Part shown: positions 25,067 to 32,245 of the stretch, in pieces
Layout of the letters: each line of letters starts with the position of its first letter
Numbering within the stretch: the stretch's first letter is position 1
IMG/VR virus record: IMGVR_UViG_3300048587_000396
Coordinates: 1-57,115 of that record
From: a virus
Strand: one strand, 5' to 3'
Length of the DNA stretch: 57,115 nt
The notes under the pieces: model-generated
Seen by the model: only the letters and a program-made list of their open reading frames with translations
Database searches by the model: none
What the model was told of the DNA's origin: nothing
Position numbers and translations under genes: made by a program

Positions 25067-26522
25067 GCCACCTTCCTTCCATCACCATCGCTGCCAGTGA
25101 CTCCTTCTTGACCCGCTGAGAGCGGATCTTGATCTCGACCGTTCCACGAGTGAACATGTCGATGATGTTGAGATGCTTCGTCTGACCGATACGGTGAGCG
25201 CGATCCTCGGCCTGCCAGCGCACCTCAGCGTCGTCCACGTCGTTGACGAATATCATGGTGTCCGCCACGGCGAGGTTCAAGCCGATGCCGCCCGAATGCG
25301 GGTTCCCGAGGAACACGTCAGGTCCGTTGGGATCGTTGAAGTCGCGCACCGCCTGAGTGTTCCCCCGTGCGAAGCGGACATAGCGGACGCCAGCCTTCTT
25401 GAACTCCTCCTCGATGCGCTCCAGCGAGTAAATGAACGAACTCCACACGATGGACTTGCCGGGGGCATTCTCCAGCTGATCGAGCATCATGTCGAAGCGG
25501 TTCGTCTTGATCGGATGAGCGACCCTGTTCTCGTCAATGAGGAAGCCGATGGCTATCTGTCGCAGCTTCGTGCGAGCGGCGGAGACTGCGTTCACCTTCG
25601 CAAGGAGGTCCAACTCCGGCAGTTCGCGCTCCAATCGGACGAACAGCTCCTCCTTCATGGACTCGTAGGCTTGCGTCTGCTCGTCAGTGAACGGAACGTG
25701 GACCTTCGACGGGATCTTGTCCGGCAGGTCCAGACAGTCCACCTTCCGCAGGATGCGAACGTGAGGCTCGATCTTCTGCATCAAGTTCGAGACGTTACGA
25801 TAGCCGGTGATCCGCTTGCCGACTATCCGCTTGCCGACCACCTTCCCGCGGAACATGCGGTTCACAATCACAGGCTGAGTCTTGCAGTAGAGCGCCTTGA
25901 ACCCAGTGAATGTCTTGCAGTTGATGATCGACGGAGAGAGGAACTCGAACTGCGACCAGAGGTTCTCGAATCCCTTGACCAGGGGGGTTCCGCTTAGGAT
26001 GCGGCGGTAGGCGGCTTTCGGTGCCAGCTCCAGCAGAGCCTTGGTTCGCTCAGCTCGGTGGTTCCGGATCTTGGTGGACTCGTCGATGATGAGGAGGCAG
26101 CGGAGTTCTTCGAGCAGCCACTCCACGAAATTGAATCCACGCTCGGCGTTCACCGCTTCGATGTTGATCGCCACGAACAGCAGACGTCCGTGTTTCCGCG
26201 CTCTGGCGATGGTGGCGTTCGCCTCACGTTTGAACGTCTGTCCTCCCCCGGAGCGGTAGAGCAGCGACTCATACTCGAGATTGAGCGGCGCATGTTCCGG
26301 TATCTGCTCCTCGATCCACTGTTCGTGGACTCCGTTTGGAGCAATGACAACGACGCACTGGATCTCGTCTCGTAACCAGAGCTCGCCGGCCAGGTCAATC
26401 GAGAGTTTCGTTTTCCCGGTGCCGGGCTCCATGAAGTATCCGAAGAACTTCTGGCCGAAGGTCTCGCGAAGGATATTGCGTTGATGATCGTAGGGCGGGA
26501 TGCGAAACTTGACGGTCAGCAT
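25053..26522 (-). CDS. SNF2/DEAD-like superfamily 2 helicase
   Basis: 489 aa from ATG 26522 (TGATG overlap with the upstream gene). Motif I is MEPGTGKTK at 31-39, motif II is IIDEST near 155 (DEST variant of DEAH), motif III is LSGTP, and motif VI is QAEDRAHRIGQTK near 445. The RAHRIGQ motif marks the SNF2/RapA-like group. Phage SNF2 enzymes are thought to remodel or unwind DNA in replication or to displace host proteins. The ORF extension upstream to 26660 overlaps the preceding gene and is rejected. Confidence 0.85.
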   Translation of the reverse strand: MLTVKFRIPPYDHQRNILRETFGQKFFGYFMEPGTGKTKLSIDLAGELWLRDEIQCVVVIAPNGVHEQWIEEQIPEHAPLNLEYESLLYRSGGGQTFKREANATIARARKHGRLLFVAINIEAVNAERGFNFVEWLLEELRCLLIIDESTKIRNHRAERTKALLELAPKAAYRRILSGTPLVKGFENLWSQFEFLSPSIINCKTFTGFKALYCKTQPVIVNRMFRGKVVGKRIVGKRITGYRNVSNLMQKIEPHVRILRKVDCLDLPDKIPSKVHVPFTDEQTQAYESMKEELFVRLERELPELDLLAKVNAVSAARTKLRQIAIGFLIDENRVAHPIKTNRFDMMLDQLENAPGKSIVWSSFIYSLERIEEEFKKAGVRYVRFARGNTQAVRDFNDPNGPDVFLGNPHSGGIGLNLAVADTMIFVNDVDDAEVRWQAEDRAHRIGQTKHLNIIDMFTRGTVEIKIRSQRVKKESLAAMVMEGRWRDAL

Positions 26523-26851
26523 CACCACCTCCGCGGACGCTTGCCGAAGTTGAACTGTTCGTTGGGATCGTAGCCTTCCCGATAGATCACGGAGCAGGGA
26601 CCGAGGTAGCGGAACTTGCCGATGACGGAGGGGGACGCTTTCGCCCATCCGCAATCCCACTCATCCTGCGTCGAGTCCCAGAGCAGGGCGAATCGCTTGC
26701 CCGTCGTGGGGTCCTCGACGCAGAAGTATCCGTCTCGATCGTAGTGATGCGGCCAGCCAGGGCGACCGGGATGCGGCCAGTTCCGCACTCGATCGGGGAA
26801 CTTCCCCCGCGAGGCCGGCTCGGGCTTTCGGGGTTGAACAGCGAGCTTCAC
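26522..26851 (-). CDS. Hypothetical protein
   Basis: 109 aa from a GTG start with AAGGAGG 6 bases upstream. It is rich in aromatic residues and Pro (RNWPHPGRPGWPHHYDRDGYFC) with two cysteines elsewhere (DCGW, GPCSV). No family recognised. First gene of the leftward operon that includes the helicase and ligase; its promoter lies just upstream. Confidence 0.6.
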   Translation of the reverse strand: MKLAVQPRKPEPASRGKFPDRVRNWPHPGRPGWPHHYDRDGYFCVEDPTTGKRFALLWDSTQDEWDCGWAKASPSVIGKFRYLGPCSVIYREGYDPNEQFNFGKRPRRW

Positions 26852-26873
26852 GCGGACCCTCCTTGAAAGCCCT

Positions 26874-26902
26874 AGCCTAGCACGGCGCGGCGCCTAGCGC
26901 CA
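26874..26902 (-). promoter_or_regulatory. Sigma70-like promoter, helicase-ligase operon
   Basis: On the minus strand: TGGCGC, 17 bases, TAGGCT, with the -10 ending 22 bases before the GTG at 26851. Confidence 0.7.
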
Positions 26903-27112
26903 GCCTAGCGCCCTGCTCACCTCGCTGGGAAGGTAGCTCAGCTGATCTCCCTCAGCCAGATAGAGAATGCCGTTGACGACCGTCGAGCGATCGCTGGTCG
27001 AGTATTCAAACGGATAGGTCGGTTGCATGGCGATCCGCACTTCGGTTTCGCCGGGCAGATCGTGCTCCTCGGTGAGGTCGTCGAGGAGCTGCTTGAGTTC
27101 GTCGAGGGTCAT
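26894..27112 (-). CDS. Small acidic protein, unknown
   Basis: 72 aa from ATG 27112 (CGGAG 8 bases upstream); ATG 27130 is possible but would place its ribosome site inside a terminator hairpin. It opens with an acidic helix TLDELKQLLDDLTEEHDL and continues with ETEVRIAMQPTYPFEYS, which looks like a small beta domain seen in many phage hypothetical proteins. Its 3' end overlaps the promoter at 26874-26902. Confidence 0.6.
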   Translation of the reverse strand: MTLDELKQLLDDLTEEHDLPGETEVRIAMQPTYPFEYSTSDRSTVVNGILYLAEGDQLSYLPSEVSRALGWR

Positions 27113-27133
27113 GTTCGTTGCTCCGGTCATGGG

Positions 27134-27164
27134 AAAAGTCCCCCGGCATCGCTGCCAGGGGGAC
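27134..27164 (-). terminator. Intrinsic terminator
   Basis: Read leftwards: GTCCCCC, TGGCA, loop GCGA, TGCC, GGGGGAC, then TTTT. A strong GC stem with T tract just after the stop of the 27174-27710 gene. Confidence 0.75.
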
Positions 27165-27173
27165 CGAGGATCC

Positions 27174-27710
27174 CTACGCCTTGATGCGGATTGCACCACG
27201 ACGCAGGAAGTTCTTGAGGACGCCAGGGAAAGACCCCGGCTTGCGCCGAGTGGCGAGATACTCCTTCTCGAAGTCGGCAACCGTCATGCCGTCCTCGATC
27301 AGGCGATACCACCTCAGCAGCATGTTCTTGTCGCTTTCGCGGAACGGCTTGAAGTCAGCGCACTTGACGATCTTGCGCTTGTCGTTCGCGCTGCGCGATT
27401 TGGACTTCGGCTCCTCGTCGACGGGCTGAGGCTCGTCTTCGTCCTCCTGCTCGTCTTCGATCTCCTCCTCGTCGGAGGGAGGCTCCTCGATCTCGGTTTC
27501 CTCCTGCTCGTCGGCGGGAGGCTCCTCGATCTCGGTTTCCTCGGAGGGAGGCGTTTCGATCGGCTGCTCGACCTGCTCCTGGTCGGGCTCGGCTTCGATC
27601 TCCTGCTCGTTGCGTTCCGCATCGGCGGACGCCTCGAGCTGCGGAGGCGCGTCGCTGGCGGGAGCCTCCACGATCGGCGGCTTCGTGCGAGCGCGATTTC
27701 GCTTGCTCAT
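27174..27710 (-). CDS. Acidic-linker protein with C-terminal domain shared with 44943-45929
   Basis: 178 aa; ATG 27710 with GGAAA upstream. A basic N-terminus (SKRNRARTKPP) is followed by a long Glu/Pro/Asp linker with repeats (ETEIEEPPADEQEETEIEEPP). The last 60 residues form a folded helical domain including EDGMTVADFEKEYLA and LKNFLRRGAIRIKA. The same core, EDGMT...KP...G...L.RRG, ends the protein at 44943-45929. A winged-helix-like DNA-binding tail is possible, but not proven. Confidence 0.65.
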   Translation of the reverse strand: MSKRNRARTKPPIVEAPASDAPPQLEASADAERNEQEIEAEPDQEQVEQPIETPPSEETEIEEPPADEQEETEIEEPPSDEEEIEDEQEDEDEPQPVDEEPKSKSRSANDKRKIVKCADFKPFRESDKNMLLRWYRLIEDGMTVADFEKEYLATRRKPGSFPGVLKNFLRRGAIRIKA

Positions 27711-28047
27711 CGTGATTTCCTTTTCAAAGAGCGTTTGCTGGCGATGCTGCCAGCCCGTGAAGCCTGCCAGCCGGGGCCTCCCGGCGCAAGTGTTGCCGAC
27801 CGGCCACAGTGAGGTGGCAAATCTGCAACAGATCGCGGCCAGGGCGCCAGCCGGGGGGCTCCCCAGCCCTGCCTCGGCCGTAAAGCCTCCCAGGCCGACG
27901 CTGGCGCCGCGAGGCCCTGGCGCCATGCTGCCCTAGCCTCGAACTTCGCAGGGCGCCTCTGGCGTCGGTTAGCAATATATACCTACGGCGAAAGGCCCGA
28001 CTCCGGGTGGCAATCCCTAAAATGTGAGCCGGCGATCAATTTAACGA

Positions 28048-28209
28048 TTGCATCATTACGGAAGTAATCGCTATTCGCGCGCACCCTCGCGCTGGCGCCT
28101 TCCGCCGGTGGACCGCCCTGGCGGCGAACCGTTGCGCTGGCGGCTCAGCCCTGGCGTTCGGCCGCCCTGGCGCCCTCCGCCGGCACGTCGCGGCAGGCGT
28201 CGTTTTTTG
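28048..28209 (+). ncRNA. Candidate small RNA unit (weak)
   Basis: TTGCAT (28048-28053), 18 bases, TATTCG (28072-28077) resembles a promoter. A run of six T at 28203-28208 follows a GC-rich segment with only short stems (CGCC/GGCG and GCCG/CGGC). A transcript of about 120 bases could arise. No homology is known to me. Confidence 0.2.
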
Positions 28210-28245
28210 ATTGGCCTGCGGAGGCCCTGGAGGTAGAACAACTTC

Positions 28246-28301
28246 ACCGGGGGGCGGCACCCTCCGGGCGGTTCCCAGGGCAAGGGGTTCCGCCCCCCGG
28301 T
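28246..28301. other. 12-bp perfect inverted repeat
   Basis: ACCGGGGGGCGG at 28246-28257 and CCGCCCCCCGGT at 28290-28301, with a 32-base loop that can form further stems. No T tract follows on either strand. It may be an RNA structure or a protein-binding site. Confidence 0.5.
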
Positions 28302-28586
28302 AATCCCCCGGCCAGGGTCCGGGGCGCAGGGTTAGCAGCCCGAAAAGCGAAACAAAGCCCTCCCGGTAGTTGACCGGGGAGTAATTTGGCAGCATGGTCC
28401 TACGTGCGCCCTGCGGGCTCCGGCCCTGGCGGTAGGGAAATCTGGTCAAGTGAACCCAGCGAGGCAGTCGTCACGGCCTGCTCTGCTCCTTCGGTGTCCG
28501 GTCCAAACGGCGCCATAGGGCAGGACGGCTAACCGTGCGGCGGGGAGGGTCAAACCGTGGCCTCGCATCACAACGAAAAATGAGAC

Positions 28587-28645
28587 AGGCGGCTTCGGCC
28601 GCCTCACTCTCCAAGCCGCCGGTCAATTCGGCGGTTTCGAGAGTG
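28587..28645 (+). promoter_or_regulatory. Two-hairpin leader element, copy 1
   Basis: Hairpin A: AGGCGGC, loop TTCG, GCCGCCT (28587-28604). Hairpin B: CACTCTC, C, AAGCCGCCG, 7-base loop, CGGCGGTTT, C, GAGAGTG (28605-28645), with a C/C mismatch between outer and inner stems. It ends 36 bases before the ATG at 28682. Confidence 0.75.
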
Positions 28646-28681
28646 TGCAATCATGCATCACTCAGTCAAGGGAATTCTATC

Positions 28682-28942
28682 ATGTCCACTTCCAACCTGC
28701 GTTGCGGCGAGTTCAAGTTCGACTTCACCGGCGTCAAGCCGAAGGTCACGCGCTACCGTGGCAAGGTCGCCAATACCGTCAAGAACTTCGCGCTCATGCG
28801 CGTCTGCAAGGACTACGCCGGCTATGTCGCCGCCTGCCAGCGTCGCGGTCAGTCCCGCGCTCACGCGTGGGGCATGGTGGACTGGGCCGCGCGTCGCGGC
28901 CTGCTCCGCACTCCGGGCACCGAGGCGTGGCGCGGGGAGTAA
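28682..28942 (+). CDS. Small basic protein, unknown
   Basis: 86 aa; AAGGGA before the ATG. Basic and aromatic, with two cysteines (LRCGE, MRVCKDYAGYVAACQ). The segment NTVKNFALMRVCKDYAGYVAACQRRGQSRAHAWGMVDWAARRG is helical and could bind nucleic acid. First gene of the rightward island and preceded by leader copy 1. Confidence 0.6.
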   Translation: MSTSNLRCGEFKFDFTGVKPKVTRYRGKVANTVKNFALMRVCKDYAGYVAACQRRGQSRAHAWGMVDWAARRGLLRTPGTEAWRGE

Positions 28943-28958
28943 TCCCTGCGCTGCGTCA

Positions 28959-29021
28959 GGGGGAACCTCAGCGTTCCCCCGGTCGCCAAAGTCGCCGGTT
29001 AATCTGGCGGCTCCGGCGACC
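28959..29021 (+). promoter_or_regulatory. Two-hairpin leader element, copy 2
   Basis: Hairpin A: GGGGGAAC, loop CTCAGC, GTTCCCCC (28959-28980). Hairpin B: GGTCGCC, AAA, GTCGCCG, 7-base loop, TGGCGGC, TCC, GGCGACC (28981-29021). The internal loop is larger than in the other copies. It ends 33 bases before GTG 29055. Confidence 0.7.
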
Positions 29022-29054
29022 GGAAATCCTTCCGGTCATTCGCAGGAGGCCATC

Positions 29055-29315
29055 GTGGCGAAGCGAAAGTATCAGCGCATCAACATCACGCTCAACGCGC
29101 GCCAGCGCGACGCCATCATCAAGCGCGTCCGCGCTGACAAGTTGATCGGCATCGGCACCTGCTCGTCAATCGACGAGTGCATGACCGACGAGGAAGTCAT
29201 CGAATACTGCGAGCGCCTCGGCATCAGCGGCGCTTGCATGGCGGTCGCCGAACTGCGCCGCAAGGAAGCCCTCTACCGCGAGATGGAACGCTCCGTCCGC
29301 AACGAAATCTTCTGA
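29055..29315 (+). CDS. Small helical protein, unknown
   Basis: 86 aa from GTG 29055 with a strong AGGAGG site. The N-terminus (VAKRKYQRINITLNARQRDAIIKRVRADKL) looks like a ribbon-helix-helix or small DNA-binding start; the rest is helical with Cys in GTCSS, DECMT, EYCERL and GACMA. Function unknown. It follows leader copy 2. Confidence 0.6.
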   Translation: MAKRKYQRINITLNARQRDAIIKRVRADKLIGIGTCSSIDECMTDEEVIEYCERLGISGACMAVAELRRKEALYREMERSVRNEIF

Positions 29316-29327
29316 AAGGAAATCAGC

Positions 29328-29573
29328 ATGTCACCGTTCGAGAGAGTTCTGGCCGCGTTCGAGGCGGATGTCGGCGTCAAGTATGACCAGGCTCAGCGCA
29401 CGCTGGCCGCGTTCGAGTGGGGGAAACTCCCCGTCTCGGATGTCGCCTTCGTCAACAGCCTCACCGACGAACAGCTCGACGAGCTCTGCAACGCGGATCC
29501 CGAGGAGCGCCCCTACATCAGCGACGAGCTGCACGCGGCTCTCGAGGAAATCTTCGAAATCATCGGTTCGTGA
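29328..29573 (+). CDS. Small acidic protein, unknown
   Basis: 81 aa; GAAAGGAAA before the ATG, 12 bases after the preceding stop and with no leader element. Mostly helical and acidic (TDEQLDELCNADPEERPYISDELHAALEEIFEIIG). Possibly an anti-host or DNA-mimic type protein by charge, which is only inference. Confidence 0.55.
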   Translation: MSPFERVLAAFEADVGVKYDQAQRTLAAFEWGKLPVSDVAFVNSLTDEQLDELCNADPEERPYISDELHAALEEIFEIIGS

Positions 29574-29587
29574 AAGGAACCTCCATC

Positions 29588-29803
29588 ATGCCGAAATTCA
29601 TCGTCGTCTCGTCCAAGGAAAACGAGATCAAGGGGCTCGCGTGGTATCTGCGCGGCACGACCTGGGCGGGCTCCACGGAGCGCGCCGACAAGTTCGACTC
29701 GCGCGAGGCGGCGCAGGCTGCGCTCGACCGAGCCAAGAAGTTCAGCGTCCGGCGCATCTACAAGGACTGGTTCATCCGGGAGCTGGGCGACGTCCACGTC
29801 TAA
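29588..29803 (+). CDS. Small hypothetical protein
   Basis: 71 aa; GAAAGGAACC before the ATG. Begins KFIVVSSKENEIKGLAWYLRG and contains a DKFDSREAAQAALDRAKKF helix, reminiscent of small phage proteins with a beta-alpha-beta layout. No function assigned. Confidence 0.55.
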   Translation: MPKFIVVSSKENEIKGLAWYLRGTTWAGSTERADKFDSREAAQAALDRAKKFSVRRIYKDWFIRELGDVHV

Positions 29804-29810
29804 CGGCCTC

Positions 29811-29871
29811 GCGGGGGAGTTCGCGCTCCCCCGCTCGCTCGAGCCGCCTCGCGGGGCGGTTCCAGCGAGCG
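29811..29871 (+). promoter_or_regulatory. Two-hairpin leader element, copy 3
   Basis: Hairpin A: GCGGGGGAG, 6-base loop, CTCCCCCGC (29811-29834). Hairpin B: GCTCGCT, C, GAGCCGCC, 6-base loop, GGCGGTTC, C, AGCGAGC (29833-29870). A and B share bases 29832-29834, so full forms may exclude each other. Ends 32 bases before ATG 29903. Confidence 0.8.
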
Positions 29872-29902
29872 GTATCCGCTGCTCGAGTTCAGGAGAAACG
29901 AA

Positions 29903-30121
29903 ATGATCACGCACATCACCAAGGACCACGCCGTCGAGGTGTTCATCCACGACTTCAGCGCCTTCGCGTCGGACCTCGGCTGGCCTCCCGGCACGGTCCC
30001 GACCAAGGTCGGCACCGATCTCGGCAATCGCCAGCCCTTCCTGCTCGCGAAGGCGGACGGCGAGATGTTCGTCTATCAGCAGGCGAACGGCTGCATCAGC
30101 CTCACCGTGTTCAACGACTAG
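29903..30121 (+). CDS. Small hypothetical protein
   Basis: 72 aa; TTCAGGAGAAACG site before the ATG. Contains HAVEVFIHDFSAFASDLGWPPG and a short beta region ending ISLTVFND. No known family. Follows leader copy 3 at the same distance as copy 4 precedes its gene. Confidence 0.6.
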   Translation: MITHITKDHAVEVFIHDFSAFASDLGWPPGTVPTKVGTDLGNRQPFLLAKADGEMFVYQQANGCISLTVFND

Positions 30122-30131
30122 AGCTCGCGCG

Positions 30132-30160
30132 TTGCGCGACGCTCAACAGCCTGCTACCAT
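30132..30160 (+). promoter_or_regulatory. Sigma70-like promoter inside the small-gene island
   Basis: TTGCGC, 17 bases, TACCAT, starting 11 bases after the preceding stop. A hairpin (GCCGGGGG/CCCCCGGC) and CAGGAG site follow before GTG 30215. Confidence 0.6.
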
Positions 30161-30214
30161 GCGCCAGCCGGGGGGGCGCACCTCCCCCGGCGCTCTTCAA
30201 CAGGAGATCCCAAC

Positions 30215-30919
30215 GTGGATAAGATAGTCGCCCGTATCAAGAAGCTGCTCGCCCTCGCCGGGAACAACTCGAGCGAGGCCGAGGCCCTGCTCGCCATGGA
30301 AAAGGCCCACGAGCTGCTCGCGCAGCACGGCCTCAGCATGTCGAGCGTCACGCAGGAGCACGCCGAGAAGCGGCTCAACCAGCCTCAGCGCGTCATGCGG
30401 ATGCCGTGGGAGATCACGGTCTTCAGCGCGCTCGGCAAGCTGAACTTCTGCTCCACCTACACGATGCGCTACGGCGGAGGCAAGACGGTCTTCTTCGTGG
30501 GTCGCGAGTCGAGCATCGAGACCGCGCGCCTCATGGCGGAGTTCGTCATCGAGACCATCACCCGGCTGTCCAGCGAGGCCGCTCGGGAGTTCCGCAAGGC
30601 GGAGGGCGCCACCGAAAAGCAATGGTTCGACTATCGCCGGTCGTTCCGCTTCGCGGCCGCGACCCGCATCCACGAACGCTGCCTCGACCTTCGCCGGGAG
30701 CGCGAAGCCGGTCCGACGACCACCTCCTCGGGCACGAACCTCCCCGCCCTGGCCTCGCTCTACTCGCAGGAAACCAAGGCGAACCAGCTCACGCTCCAGC
30801 AGCACGGCATCACCCTCAAGAAGGGACCGGCCAGCCGCATCAAGCTCAAGTCGAGCAGCGGATATGCGGCGGGTCGTGCGGCGGGGGACACCATCGCACT
30901 CAACCGACAGGTCCGGTGA
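30215..30919 (+). CDS. DUF2786-type protein
   Basis: 234 aa from GTG 30215. The N-terminus KIVARIKKLLALAGNNSSEAEALLAMEKAHELLAQHGL is the DUF2786 signature, a helical domain found in phages and plasmids. The rest contains a beta region (GGGKTVFFVGRESS, not a P-loop) and a basic C-terminus (KKGPASRIKLKSSSG). Function of the family is not known to me. It has its own promoter. Confidence 0.7.
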   Translation: MDKIVARIKKLLALAGNNSSEAEALLAMEKAHELLAQHGLSMSSVTQEHAEKRLNQPQRVMRMPWEITVFSALGKLNFCSTYTMRYGGGKTVFFVGRESSIETARLMAEFVIETITRLSSEAAREFRKAEGATEKQWFDYRRSFRFAAATRIHERCLDLRREREAGPTTTSSGTNLPALASLYSQETKANQLTLQQHGITLKKGPASRIKLKSSSGYAAGRAAGDTIALNRQVR

Positions 30920-30923
30920 CGGG

Positions 30924-30979
30924 CAGGGGGAACTTCCCCCTGATCCCCCGAGCCGCCTTGCGGGGCGGTTCCGGGGATC
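30924..30979 (+). promoter_or_regulatory. Two-hairpin leader element, copy 4
   Basis: Hairpin A: CAGGGGG, loop AACTT, CCCCCTG (30924-30942). Hairpin B: GATCCCC, C, GAGCCGCC, 6-base loop, GGCGGTTC, C, GGGGATC (30942-30979). The inner stem is nearly identical to copy 3, while the outer stem is fully different yet paired. Ends 32 bases before ATG 31012. Confidence 0.8.
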
Positions 30980-31011
30980 GGCATCCCGCCGTCCATTCAG
31001 GAGAACGGAAA

Positions 31012-31299
31012 ATGAACAGCGTCATGAACGCCATGCGGGACAGGCTGCACCGTCAGGTGACCGCCTTCACCGGATGGAAGCTCGACTGGAGCGAGACCGA
31101 CGTCTCCGACCTGGTGACCGAGGCGTCGTTCGAGATCCCGGATCGGGACTTCAACCTCTGGGTCGAGCTTCGGCCCGCGAACAAGGTTCGCCTCGCCTTC
31201 TTCAACGAGCAGGACGAGGACATCCAGGACGCCATGCCCGAGATGCTTCCCCGTCTGATCGGCGAGCTCACCCTCGCCGGCTTCCAGGTGGAGGGCTGA
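31012..31299 (+). CDS. Small hypothetical protein
   Basis: 95 aa; ATTCAGGAGAACGG site. Sequence begins MRDRLHRQVTAFTGWKLDWSETDVSD, with a beta-rich middle (FEIPDRDFNLWVELRPANKVRLAFF) and a helical end. No family recognised. Follows leader copy 4. Confidence 0.6.
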   Translation: MNSVMNAMRDRLHRQVTAFTGWKLDWSETDVSDLVTEASFEIPDRDFNLWVELRPANKVRLAFFNEQDEDIQDAMPEMLPRLIGELTLAGFQVEG

Positions 31300-31300
31300 C

Positions 31301-31636
31301 ATGGGCGTGCTCAAGATCATGGGGATCGCCAGCGCGGCGATCGTCGGGTGGTATGTCGTCGACGTCAAGGTGCTCGGCAACGAGCCCGCTCCCCCGGAGC
31401 GCACGCCGGAGTTGCAACGGCGATGCGAGGCGCTCGGCGTCATCGCTGAGACCGCGTTCGAGGCGAAGCTGCGAGGCGTCCCCCTGGAGGCCTATCGCGC
31501 CATCGTGGATCAGCAGGCGCGGGCGAACCGCACCAGCGACGCCAATCGCCAGAGCATCAGGGAAGCGGCGTCCATCGGATACGAGACCCGGACCAGGGAG
31601 GGCGCTCGCCACCGCGCCGTCACGCTATGCCGGTGA
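31301..31636 (+). CDS. Membrane-anchored protein; possible inner-membrane spanin
   Basis: 111 aa. A short N-terminal membrane segment (LKIMGIASAAIVGWYVVDV) is followed by a helical soluble part (ELQRRCEALGVIAETAFEAKLRGV...). Its 3' end overlaps the start of a lipoprotein gene by 10 bases. An N-anchored helical protein paired with a small lipoprotein recalls Rz/Rz1 spanins, but the pair lies far from the holin-endolysin genes. Confidence 0.45.
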   Translation: MGVLKIMGIASAAIVGWYVVDVKVLGNEPAPPERTPELQRRCEALGVIAETAFEAKLRGVPLEAYRAIVDQQARANRTSDANRQSIREAASIGYETRTREGARHRAVTLCR

Positions 31637-31863
31637 GGCTCCCCGCCCTGGCGGCGCTCGCATTCCTCACGGGATGCGGGCTGCCTCCGCCGAACAGCAC
31701 CCTCGGCCGTCACTACCGCCTTCAGGCGACGGCTGACTGCCCCGAGCTCGCCCGACCGGGGGAATCTCATGCGGCCTGCATCGAGAGACTTGCGGCGGCG
31801 CGATATGAGTCTTGGATCAACACGCCTCCCCCGGAGCGCGTCTACGTAGTGAGGGTTCGATGA
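31627..31863 (+). CDS. Small lipoprotein; possible outer-membrane spanin
   Basis: 78 aa. Signal peptide with lipobox LTGC (MPVRLPALAALAFLTGC), mature protein about 62 aa with prolines (GLPPPNST, NTPPPERV) and two further cysteines. Start lies inside the previous gene. Size and lipobox suit an Rz1-like protein; other small lipoproteins are equally possible. Confidence 0.5.
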   Translation: MPVRLPALAALAFLTGCGLPPPNSTLGRHYRLQATADCPELARPGESHAACIERLAAARYESWINTPPPERVYVVRVR

Positions 31864-32048
31864 GCACCGAGCGCGTCCACTTCCGCCTGATCCAGATGCC
31901 GTGCTGCAAGCATCTGTTCTGCAACGTGAACCCGCGTCTACCGAGCTACTGCCCGGAGTGCGGGACGCACGTCTATTCCGAGATCAGGGCGTGCATCCTG
32001 ATCAGCGATGACAACGCGACCCTCAAGTATCGGGAGATCAAGCCGTGA
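31860..32048 (+). CDS. Small zinc-ribbon-like protein
   Basis: 62 aa, ATGA overlap with the lipoprotein stop. Cysteines in PCCKHLFCN and YCPECGTHVY suggest one zinc-binding site of four Cys (or Cys/His). Function unknown. Confidence 0.55.
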   Translation: MSTERVHFRLIQMPCCKHLFCNVNPRLPSYCPECGTHVYSEIRACILISDDNATLKYREIKP

Positions 32049-32245
32049 CAGTCGGACCAGTGAGGGCGCACCATCGCGTGCGCCTTCCGTATCAGCGAGT
32101 GAGGCCGCTGGAGCGCGCCGAGCTCGAGACCATGATCCGCAGGCTGCGTCGCGCCGGCGACCACCTTGCCCTCCGCATGGCCGTTGCTGCCCTGGAGCAC
32201 TACCGTAATGAATGCCAGGGCATTGAATCGCATAAGAGCCCCTAG
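32045..32245 (+). CDS. Small basic protein, unknown
   Basis: 66 aa from GTG 32045 (GTGA overlap). Mainly one basic helix (ERAELETMIRRLRRAGDHLALRMAVAALEHYRN). Last gene of the rightward island; the repeat array begins at its stop. Confidence 0.5.
   Translation: MTVGPVRAHHRVRLPYQRVRPLERAELETMIRRLRRAGDHLALRMAVAALEHYRNECQGIESHKSP

Larger units (their letters stand above)
27711..28586. other. Long non-coding region between divergent blocks
   Basis: About 875 bases without a convincing gene. It is GC-rich with many CCCTGGCG and GGCGCC strings, broken by an AT-richer patch (about 27970-28085). A 17-base string at 27840-27856 recurs inverted, twice, in the 32246-32486 array. A 12-bp inverted repeat lies at 28246-28301. 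Open frames here (for example minus 28036-28449) are low complexity. Likely roles are divergent promoters, small RNAs or replication control. Confidence 0.55.

Noticed and set aside
26903-26930. Second TAGGCT box upstream of the 26874 promoter
   Set aside because: No acceptable -35 at 16-18 bases.
28036-28449. 137-aa minus frame in the non-coding region
   Set aside because: Low complexity, no ribosome site and no downstream coupling.
28560-32245. tRNA genes or a CRISPR array among the hairpins
   Set aside because: No cloverleaf with TTCGA-type arm and no evenly spaced direct repeats with unique spacers; the repeats are palindromic leaders.
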